A program made the translations under genes and the position numbers. A DNA stretch of 64,000 nt from Pseudisothecium myosuroides (taxonomy: Eukaryota > Streptophyta > Bryopsida > Hypnales > Lembophyllaceae). Below are positions 55,401 to 64,000 of the stretch, piece by piece. Position 1 is the first letter of the stretch; each line of letters opens with the position of its first letter. The stretch is taken from positions 11,222,001 to 11,286,000 of the forward strand of contig OX637293.1 in the NCBI GenBank assembly GCA_951799445.1, read 5' to 3'. The notes below the pieces were generated by a model. That model saw only the letters and a list, made by a program, of their open reading frames with translations, ran no database searches and was not told the origin of the DNA.

Positions 55401-56030
55401 CGGGTGCCGGGCAGCATGTCTAACCATCAATGCCGTTCGGTGACTGCTAGAGACCCAACACTTATCCAATATTGGCACTTGTCTTGTTTTTGCTATGTTT
55501 GTTTAGGGTATGAGACCCAGCATACATGCTATCAAATTGACCATGTGCCAGAGTTCACTTTGTTCAGGTTGAGACCCAAAGCTCCATTTCAAGCTCGGAG
55601 ACTTTATGATGCAAACGAGCAGATTGAAGCTGGCACTGATGGAGAGTGGATTGCGGATGGCTTGTGCGTGGGGGACAATGTTGCTGTGCGTGCACCACTG
55701 GAAGAGGAGCCATGGTGGCTCATGATCGTTGTCAAGGCAACGTACATTGTTGAAGAAGCTTTCACTGACCCGGATGAGAACACCTATGTCCCTGGGGATG
55801 TTGTTTTCAATGGAATTTGGTATGAGAGGCTCAAAGAAGGGAGTCGAACTTATTTGCTGAGGAATGACAAAGAACCAAGTACAGTTTATAGCCACATTGT
55901 TCTTTGTTCCAAATTTAGTTTGCCACCTATAGCACATCCTATCAAGAGTCGTTTATCAGGATTTGAGTTGAAGATAGATGTCAAAGAGATTATTGATGAG
56001 GCCCTGAGGGGTGTTGTGCTACTGGACTAG
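52451..56030 (+). pseudogene. DDE-like transposase gene, two exons, one stop
   Basis: Exon 1 is 52451-53227, ending HPTHFLQCSH. The intron is 53228-54095 (GT-AG, phase 0). Exon 2 is 54096-56030, starting LEFYTAFKDRNPD. Exon 1 codes a basic start (KRKASARERTRRCRARRKAG) and a helix-turn-helix-like block (GRGLAAVLGVDRRNISKARG). Exon 2 has a cysteine-rich zinc-binding part (CCCRYH, CKAHL, CVDCG, HICP), then SCIDFSENYTFK, VWSDGCSGQFKS and GSGHGKGEVDGAG, giving acidic positions at codons 54759, 55032 and 55170/55176. This order is what I recall of an uncharacterised transposase-like family common in animals. The C-terminal ~190 residues include a small beta-rich module (CVGDNVAVRAPLEEEPWWLM). One TGA (55308-55310) breaks the frame, which continues coherently after it. 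ATG at 52451 was chosen because the upstream frame is telomere-motif-rich leader. Confidence 0.75.
53460..54030 (+). repeat. 'gcttagggtgct' minisatellite inside intron
   Basis: Dense repeats of 'cttagggtg' and 'ctgggttgcttgtg', arranged in larger units marked by 'tcctacttttgtgctgaaggtggcatgc' near 53752, 53886 and 53966. The core resembles the telomere motif TTTAGGG with one change. It fills most of the 868-bp intron of the transposase gene. Confidence 0.85.
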
Positions 56031-57284
56031 AAGTTCAATGTCCTTGTAATCTGCCCTTCTCACCGTATTTTTATTCAATACGATTCAGTCAATACAATTC
56101 AATTTTCCAACGCTTGTACATCAAAGACTTGGTTCAATGCCTGAATGCTGATTTTGATTTTTGTAAATTGATCTTACTTTCAATGACTAGTACTGCATTG
56201 AACACCAAAGACTGAGAACTAAGACATGGGTCCAGGCATTTGGGGTTGCTTTCTAGTCACGTCCATGTGAGAACTGGAATTTAAACAGCCATAAGAGCAC
56301 CGCAGTAAATCAGTATCATTTATATCGTTTTGGGGTAGTCCTGCTGAGGTTTTCATGCGTATGTATATGCTGTCAGAATTCCTTCAGGGCTCATCGGATG
56401 CCACAGCCAGTCTAAAAGCTGGCTTGGATTTTCGGTACAAGCTCATTGGATGCCACAGCCCATCAAGGAAAGCTGGCTCTGATTTTTGGTCGAAGAGTGC
56501 TGCTTTGCACCTCTTTATTAGCAATTCAGAATTTCAGATGTCAGTACCAATTAAGAAAGATCCAAGTAAGAAAGATCTAATTAGCCATGCTCTTGGAATT
56601 TGAATTGTTTAGGTGGATCCTAAGGCAGAGACTCCCAAAACTGCCATTTTGTATCATCAGAAATTTAGGTTGTCCCAAACAAAAAATTGATTTTTGGGTT
56701 GAGGGTGGAATGTAAAGCGGTGCTTTGTAAAGCTTGATATATATAATTTAAGACTTTTAAAAATGACTCTCAAATATACTCAATCTTAGGCATGAATTTA
56801 AAAAATTGTCAAATACATATAGAATTAGAAGGTCTAAAATTTTGGTAATGCTTTTTCATGTTCCATACCTAAATTATTAATTTTGTGTGATTAAAAATCA
56901 TGAATTTTTTTTATGACAAGTAGATTTCTAAATTCATGATCACTTGTGCAATTACATAATTTGACATATGCATAGACATTATGAAAAAGACTTCAATTTA
57001 CTTTTACCACCTTTGAAATCAATCATTATACTAATTATTTCAATCTATATGTGATATTGTTGGTAATCTTTTATCCTAACTGATTCCAATCAATATCATT
57101 TTTTGCCCACCACTAAATGGGTCAATTAATTTGGGCACTTATCACTTTCATTTTGTGCCACCACTAAATGCCCGTATCAAATAGTTGGGCAAGTATGAAT
57201 TCCATTTTAGTCCCACCACTAAGTGGGATGAATTAGTTTGGACACTTATCAAATCCTTTTTCTTCTACAACTTGATGGTCTCAA
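56031..57284. other. 3' flank, no gene recognised
   Basis: A+T-rich. 57100-57250 holds two to three imperfect ~70-bp blocks around 'cccaccactaaatggg...gggcacttatca'. There is nothing else that I can support. Confidence 0.45.
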
Positions 57285-60183
57285 TTACTGTGTAATTTTA
57301 GGGATCATGGACCATTTTCATATAACATGGCAATTGGAGCCATCAGAACACATTTTATTCCCATTTTGTTGAACAACACCAATTCATGATTTACACTAGT
57401 GTGTAATTTTAGGGATCATGGGAAATTGGAGCCAAAGACACTTCACATTCCCATTTTATTTCACAAAATTAACAACACCAATTCATGATTTACACTAGTG
57501 TGGAATTCTAGGGATCATGGGAAATTGGAGCCAAAGACACTTCACATTCCCATTTTATTTCACAAAATTAACAACACCAATTCATGATTTACACTAGTGT
57601 GGAATTTTAGGGATCATGGGAAATTGGAGCCAAAGACATTTCACATTCCCATTTTATTTCACAAAATTAACAACACCAATTCATGATTTACACTAGTGTG
57701 GAATTCTAGGGATCATGGGAAATTGGAGCCAAAGACACTTCACATTCCCATTTTATTTCACAAAATTAACAACACCAATTCATGATTTACACTAGTGTGG
57801 AATTCTAGGGATCATGGGAAATTGGAGCCAAAGACACTTCACATTCCCATTTTATTTCACAAAATTAACAACACCAATTCATGATTTACACTAGTGTGGA
57901 ATTCTAGGGATCATGGGAAATTGGAGCCAAAGACACTTCACATTCCCATTTTATTTCACAAAATTAACAACACCAATTCATGATTTACACTAGTGTGGAA
58001 TTTTAGGGATCATGGGAAATTGGAGCCAAAGACATTTCACATTCCCATTTTATTTCACAAAATTAACAACACCAATTCATGATTTACACTAGTGTGGAAT
58101 TCTAGGGATCATGGGAAATTGGAGCCAAAGACACTTCACATTCCCATTTTATTTCACAAAATTAACAACACCAATTCATGATTTACACTAGTGTGGAATT
58201 TTAGGGATCATGGGAAATTGGAGCCAAAGACATTTCACATTCCCATTTTATTTCACAAAATTAACAACACCAATTCATGATTTACACTAGTGTGGAATTC
58301 TAGGGATCATGGGAAATTGGAGCCAAAGACACTTCACATTCCCATTTTATTTCACAAAATTAACAACACCAATTCATGATTTACACTAGTGTGGAATTCT
58401 AGGGATCATGGGAAATTGGAGCCAAAGACACTTCACATTCCCATTTTATTTCACAAAATTAACAACACCAATTCATGATTTACACTAGTGTGGAATTCTA
58501 GGGATCATGGGAAATTGGAGCCAAAGACACTTCACATTCCCATTTTATTTCACAAAATTAACAACACCAATTCATGATTTACACTAGTGTGGAATTCTAG
58601 GGATCATGGGAAATTGGAGCCAAAGACACTTCACATTCCCATTTTATTTCACAAAATTAACAACACCAATTCATGATTTACACTAGTGTGTAATTTTAGG
58701 GATCATGGGAAATTGGAGCCAAAGACACTTCACATTCCCATTTTATTTCACAAAATTAACAACACCAATTCATGATTTACACTAGTGTGGAATTCTAGGG
58801 ATCATGGGAAATTGGAGCCAAAGACACTTCACATTCCCATTTTATTTCACAAAATTAACAACACCAATTCATGATTTACACTAGTGTGGAATTCTAGGGA
58901 TCATGGGAAATTGGAGCCAAAGACATTTCACATTCCCATTTTATTTCACAAAATTAACAACACCAATTCATGATTTACACTAGTGTGGAATTCTAGGGAT
59001 CATGGGAAATTGGAGCCAAAGACACTTCACATTCCCATTTTATTTCACAAAATTAACAACACCAATTCATGATTTACACTAGTGTGGAATTCTAGGGATC
59101 ATGGGAAATTGGAGCCAAAGACATTTCACATTCCCATTTTATTTCACAAAATTAACAACACCAATTCATGATTTACACTAGTGTGGAATTCTAGGGATCA
59201 TGGGAAATTGGAGCCAAAGACACTTCACATTCCCATTTTATTTCACAAAATTAACAACACCAATTCATGATTTACACTAGTGTGGAATTCTAGGGATCAT
59301 GGGAAATTGGAGCCAAAGACACTTCACATTCCCATTTTATTTCACAAAATTAACAACACCAATTCATGATTTACACTAGTGTGGAATTCTAGGGATCATG
59401 GGAAATTGGAGCCAAAGACACTTCACATTCCCATTTTATTTCACAAAATTAACAACACCAATTCATGATTTACACTAATGTGTAATTTTAGGGATCATGG
59501 GAAATTGGAGCCAAAGACACTTCACATTCCCATTTTATTTCACAAAATTAACAACACCAATTCATGATTTACACTAGTGTGGAATTCTAGGGATCATGGG
59601 AAATTGGAGCCAAAGACACTTCACATTCCCATTTTATTTCACAAAATTAACAACACCAATTCATGATTTACACTAGTGTGGAATTCTAGGGATCATGGGA
59701 AATTGGAGCCAAAGACACTTCACATTCCCATTTTATTTCACAAAATTAACAACACCAATTCATGATTTACACTAATGTGTAATTTTAGGGATCATGGGAA
59801 ATTGGAGCCAAAGACACTTCACATTCCCATTTTATTTCACAAAATTAACAACACCAATTCATGATTTACACTAGTGTGGAATTCTAGGGATCATGGGAAA
59901 TTGGAGCCAAAGACACTTCACATTCCCATTTTATTTCACAAAATTAACAACACCAATTCATGATTTACACTAGTGTGGAATTCTAGGGATCATGGGAAAT
60001 TGGAGCCAAAGACACTTCACATTCCCATTTTATTTCACAAAATTAACAACACCAATTCATGATTTACACTAATGTGTAATTTTAGGGATCATAGGAAATT
60101 GGAACCAACAATCCCATTTTATTTAATGTTCAAAACCTATTCACGATTTATAGTAATGTATAATTTTAGGAATCATGGACCAC
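57285..60183 (+). repeat. 99-bp satellite array, ~29 units
   Basis: Exact 99-bp spacing of the 'aatt(c/t)tagggatcatggg' landmark from 57403 to 60076 (28 units), with a decayed unit at each edge. Variants: 'ggaattc' or 'ggaattt' or 'tgtaattt' at the start, and 'gacactt' or 'gacattt' in the middle. At the right end 'aatgtgtaatttt' units at 59482, 59779 and 60076 recur every third unit, a 297-bp higher-order repeat. Interior units are nearly identical, so homogenisation is recent. No spacer sequences, so it is not CRISPR-like. Confidence 0.97.
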
Positions 60184-61594
60184 AATCAAAATCAAATTGA
60201 AACAAAAGAGGGGGGGGGGGTGTCCCGGAGACCAATACGAGCTTCCCCCCACACTCGCAGAGCGTGAGAGGCCGGTCCCTTTGGTCTCCGGGGTTGTCTG
60301 AGTATGACAAGAAAGCCCTCTTATAGTTAGTCTGCTAGCCATTACCAAACAATATGGGATTATTAGAAGGTCGCGTCCTGCTAATCACAGGCATGATCAG
60401 TTGATACTGGCTTTAGGATTTAGGGAAGTCAAGTTTAACTAACTCAGTTCGTTTTGAATCTCTACCTAGGGCTTTCTTGGTCTTTTGAATTCAACTAAAA
60501 CTAAATTAAGTTTCTATATAGAAGCTTCTTCATGCTCAAATTAGTTGATTTAGAACCTTTACCTACTTTGAGGGTCTTGTCAATTCTATAATTAAATTAT
60601 ATTTGCACACATTATTTCTTCATGTCATTAAAAAGGTCAATAAAATTGGTTGATTTAGGACCTTTACCTACTTTGAGGGTCTTCTCAATTCTATAATTGA
60701 ATTATCTTTGAACATCTAGTCCGCTTCTAAACCTTATAATTCAAAGAATTGAGCCAAATTACATTAGAAATTAATTTAAAAATCAATTTAGAATAGATTT
60801 AGGATTGAAAAAGCCGCAAATTCATTAAGCATCCTTATGTTATGTATATGTTATGTCTTGATCTAAATGGCGAGAATGTAGGTATACAAGCCTTTTGCAT
60901 TTTGAAACCATACCTACATTTCATTGCAATATCATATTTACCACCTATTCTTTGTGTTATTGCCTCTCACCCAAAAAATAGAAGTAGTTTATTCAAATTT
61001 TTAATTCGCTTGATCCCTTAAAAATTCATAATGGAGATTTGATGGAAATGTTTACCACATATATATATGGTTCACAAGGAATCTTTAACTTCAAAATCAC
61101 CAAAGTTGTTCAGCACTGGAATTGCCAAAATTGTGTTTAGCACTCTCCACGCCAAAGTTCGTCAGAACCGGAATCGCACTGAATTAGGGAATTGGAATCC
61201 CAAGTGCTTGTCTAAGAAAGAGATGATTCACAAACTGGAAGCGCCCCGACGCTGGAACTGGAATCCTAAGTGCTTGTCTTCGCAATATTAAATCAGCGTT
61301 ATTAAATTAGTGTTATGAAATCAGCAGGAATCAACAGCTGATGGTGCATCAACTTCGGGCACTCAATCACAGGTTTTTCTCACCAAGTTCTCAATGCACT
61401 AGAATCACAGCACAAGAAGTTACAATCGCAACTTCTTTCACAACGTATCAGATATCAACTCTTGCACCACAAATTGATAAATAATTTATGCATCTCACAC
61501 AACAAATTTAATCATGTGTAACAAAAGAGCAGTTGCACTAAATGAGCAAAAAATTTACATGTCCAAGTGACCAATTGCCTCAATTGTTCTTTAC
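60184..61594. other. Intergenic; short inverted and direct repeats
   Basis: 60224-60291 carries a 12-bp perfect inverted pair (cccggagaccaa / ttggtctccggg) around a G+C-rich 45-bp core next to a G10 run; it may be a structured RNA or a TE end. 60543-60604 and 60648-60710 are near-identical direct repeats. 61193-61280 repeats 'tggaatcc.aagtgcttgtct' twice. No coding exon is supported. Confidence 0.45.
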
Positions 61595-62059
61595 CCTGCT
61601 CCTAGTTACCACCTTTGGTACTATTTCAACCTGTAAAGCAATAATTTCTGGCTCTAAGTCTCCTTTCCTACATTCATGCCTACGAGAACTTCCTTTCTTT
61701 GAAGGAGACCGTGTAGACAATCTTGTGGCTTTGTATACATCACTACTCTGGTTGGATGCACATGATTTGATAGCCTTCTTTCTCATGCCAGAATCATCTA
61801 CACATGGATCACAAGCCCTCTTCACACTAAAAGAATATCTTCTACCACTTGTACCCTCTGCTGGACTTGCTGGGCTCGCCTCTGCTGGACTCGCCTTTGC
61901 TGGGTTCGCCTTTGCTGGACTCGCCTCTGCTGGACTCGCCTCCGCTGGACTCCTTGCAATCAGCATACCCTCCATGGCTGGGGATCCAGGATCCAGTGGG
62001 GTGCAAATTTGCGCTGAGAAAGCCAACATGAGCTCATCAGACACTTGTAGGTACAAACA
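61595..62059 (-). CDS. Internal exon, Ser-Pro-Ala-repeat protein
   Basis: On the minus strand there is a good acceptor (aattctag before 62059) and a perfect donor (CAG|GTAAAG at 61594). The ~155-residue exon codes LYLQVSDELMLAFSAQI, then a run of SPAEA/NPAKA pentapeptides (15-bp DNA repeats at about 61860-61950), then a basic Ser-rich part (RRYSFSVKRACDPC, STRSPSKKGSSRRHECRK). I do not recognise the protein; the basic, low-complexity make-up suggests a nuclear protein. The plus-strand frame over the same bases (61542-62063) is the complement of the pentapeptide repeats. Neighbouring exon: 62150-62451. Confidence 0.45.
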
Positions 62060-62149
62060 CTAGAATTTAAAACATTGCTCTTCTTGGGGAATCAGTTGCC
62101 CCCAAATCCAAACTCACCCAAATCAGTTGCCCTAAAACACAAACTCACC

Positions 62150-62451
62150 CGCCTTTTCACCAGGGCACAGTACTGCATCAAAGCACGGAGGTTCCAATAT
62201 TGTTGAAACAGGTTCCAAGTCCGGATTTATTGCATCGTCACTTGTACCACCTCCTGCCTGTTTTGCTGGGGAGTCTACCTCATCAACACCGTCACCACTA
62301 GGACTTGCATCAGTTTTGGGCTGCTTCTTCTGTCCCTGTGATGGTGTGGCATCCTTCAATCTGCTACCTGAAATGCAGTGGACTCCAGGCTGCACTTCAA
62401 AGATTGATGCGGATGATCCCTTATCCGATTGTTTCCCCCTAGATTGTGACC
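62150..62451 (-). CDS. Internal exon, same unknown gene
   Basis: Minus strand. The acceptor 'tttgtag' lies before 62451 and a donor 'gtgagt' near 62149. It codes a hydrophilic, Ser/Asp/Gly/Pro-rich stretch (GSQSRGKQSDKGSSAS; DATPSQGQKKQPKTDASPSG; GGTSDDAINPDLEP) with a Cys-containing end (PPCFDAVLCPGEKA). It appears to be spliced to 61595-62059. No domain is recognised. First and last exons were not found. Confidence 0.4.
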
Positions 62452-62830
62452 CTACAAACAGAGGACATAATTAGTCAGTTTGTAGTTCCAAAGAAGTGCC
62501 TAAACAACCTGTATTAATATCTCCAAGCAACCACAAAAGCCGGGGACCAATTATGCACATCCAAAGTACTAAACCGCTCTAAGCACGTACACTAACTCGA
62601 AACTACTAATTCCATCACCCCAACTTTGTGTGTATCCTTATTAGAACCCATCAGAACCCATTTCAGTATCCAAAAACAATGCCCATGAGTATTCCAAAAC
62701 CCTCGTACAACCGCATGAGCATCCAGCACCCAAGCACAGAACAAGTGAGTACCTAGCACACACAACGAAAGCACGCCATTATATCCACACCCAAGCACAG
62801 AAAAGTGAGTATCCACGACCCAAGCAGAAG

Positions 62831-63430
62831 CACTATCGTATCCAGCATCCAAGCACAAACCAAAGCACCTACAGGAGAAGAACTAGCAGCCAAGCACATA
62901 ACCAAGCCTAAGCACTATCGTATCCAGCATCCAAGCACAAACCAAAGCACCTACACGAGAAGAACCAGTAGCCAAGCACAAAACCAAGCCTAAGCACTAT
63001 CGTATCCAGCATCCAAGCACAAACCAAAGCACCTACAGGAGAAGAACTAGCAGCCAAGCACAAAACCAAGCCTAAGCACTATCGTATCCAGCATCCAAAC
63101 ACAAACCAAAGCACCTACACGAGAAGAACCACCAGCCAAGCACAAAACCAAGCCTAAGCACTATCGTATCCAGCATCCAAGCACAAACCAGCAGCCAAGC
63201 ACAAACCAAAGCACCTGTCTGAGAAGAACCATCAGCCAAGCACAAAACCAAGCCTTCGTCACGTGAGTATCTAGCATCCAAGCACAAACCAAAGCACCTG
63301 TCTGAGAAGAACCATCAGCCAAGCACAAAACCAAGCCTTCGTCACGTGAGTATCCAGCATCCAAGCACAAACTGAAGCACCTGCCTGAGAAGAACCAGCA
63401 GCCAAGCACAAAACCAAGCCTAAACACATG
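62831..63430 (+). repeat. 82-bp minisatellite
   Basis: 'cactatcgtatccagcatcc' starts at 62831, 62913, 62995, 63077 and 63159 (exact 82-bp steps). More diverged units with 'cgtcacgtgagtatc' follow to about 63430, and loosely related 'ccaagcac' text extends from 62640 to 63700. Antisense frames through it look Cys/Trp-rich only because of the repetition. Confidence 0.9.
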
Positions 63431-64000
63431 AGTATCCAGCACCCAAGTATAAACGCAAGAGTATCTAGTACCAAAGCACAAATGCAAGAGTATTCCAAGA
63501 CCCCTGTAGAAATAAGTGAGTATTCCAATACCGAAGTACACTCACAACCACATTCCAGCATTTGTTGCAGAAGCTCATGAATATTCTAGCAGCCAAGTAC
63601 ACTTGTAACCACGTTCCAGCACCCAAGCAGGACCTAATGAGTACTCCAACAAGCCAGGTACACTTGCAACCACATTCCAGCACCCAAGGAACAAAGGCCA
63701 GAATGACAAACATCAACAATAAAAAACTATCGGAAATATAAATTGGAAGCAACAAAGCATGCTTCAGGGTTCCAATTGTACACCCATTTCAGTGCGCTGT
63801 GTCAGCATGTCCATACCTCAGAAATATCTCAAAAGCACTTCAGCAGGAACTCAGAAGTAGTAATAGTGTCGTGACTAAATCAAAACATAAACTGAAAGCA
63901 CTTAACTCAAAGCACCAAATTAGTTCAGCCTATAAGTTCAGGGATTCACTTACATTCAGGGATTGGCAACCCAAAACTGTCCTTCAAAGTGTCACTCAAC
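63431..64000. other. Right edge, decayed minisatellite and non-coding DNA
   Basis: To about 63700 the text still carries fragments of the neighbouring repeat (agtattcca, ccaagtac). The remainder shows nothing I can support; it may be intron or promoter of the minus-strand gene. Confidence 0.4.

Noticed and set aside
57285..60183. CRISPR-like array
   Set aside because: Units are directly abutting 99-bp satellites with no variable spacers, in a eukaryotic context.
61542..62063. Plus-strand 173-aa frame with Ala/Gly/Leu repeats and a signal-like start
   Set aside because: It is the complement of the SPAEA repeat exon; the minus strand has better splice sites and a neighbouring exon.
62592..63755. 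Cys/Trp-rich repeat proteins on the minus strand
   Set aside because: They read through the 82-bp minisatellite in several frames. 82 is not a multiple of 3, so the apparent repeats shift frame.

Overview
The window reads as nuclear DNA of a streptophyte (plant lineage), probably not a flowering plant. It is A+T-rich, gene-poor and full of repeats. It has GT-AG introns, plant telomere-type motifs (CCCTAAA/TTTAGGG) scattered through intergenic DNA, and Ty3/gypsy elements. Two further clues are a DNMT3-type (not rearranged DRM-type) cytosine methyltransferase domain inside a retrotransposon and a piggyBac transposase relic. I cannot name the species. I found no rRNA, tRNA, CRISPR array or bacterial-style operon.

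Layout: 1-6.3 kb is non-coding, with a poly(A) tract, two copies of a ~200-bp dispersed repeat and one copy of a 393-bp duplicated block. 6.34-15.93 kb is a young Ty3/gypsy element (2 mismatches between 396-bp terminal repeats). Its single reading frame codes for Gag, zinc knuckle, protease, a DNMT3-like cytosine methyltransferase, RT, RNase H, integrase and a C-terminal PHD finger. Five in-frame stops break that frame, and the one before RT lies in a leaky UAG-CARYYA context. 15.9-18.8 kb holds a TATA box with 57-bp tandem repeats, a diverged non-coding repeat (copy 1), the second 393-bp block and a broken coiled-coil gene. 18.8-25.1 kb is A+T-rich repeat DNA with short telomere-like runs.

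25.1-30.4 kb is the most host-gene-like part: a small two-exon gene (136 aa) behind 37-bp tandem repeats, an antisense YIF1-like exon fragment, and a decayed multi-exon gene. 32.7-35.2 kb (minus) is a decayed piggyBac-type transposase with its acidic, NLS-bearing N-terminus. 35.6-45.2 kb is repeat DNA, including copy 2 of the diverged repeat. 45.2-51.3 kb is a 5'-truncated second Ty3/gypsy element with a mutated RT catalytic motif and a downstream extra ORF ending in a coiled coil. 52.45-56.03 kb is a two-exon gene for a DDE-like transposase of a family I know mainly from animals; its intron is a minisatellite. 57.3-60.2 kb is a 99-bp satellite with a 297-bp higher-order repeat at one end. 61.6-64 kb (minus) contains two exons of an unrecognised gene and an 82-bp minisatellite.

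The genes do not form a pathway. The coherent system is the first retrotransposon, which combines a DNA-methylation writer domain and a histone-reader domain in one polyprotein.
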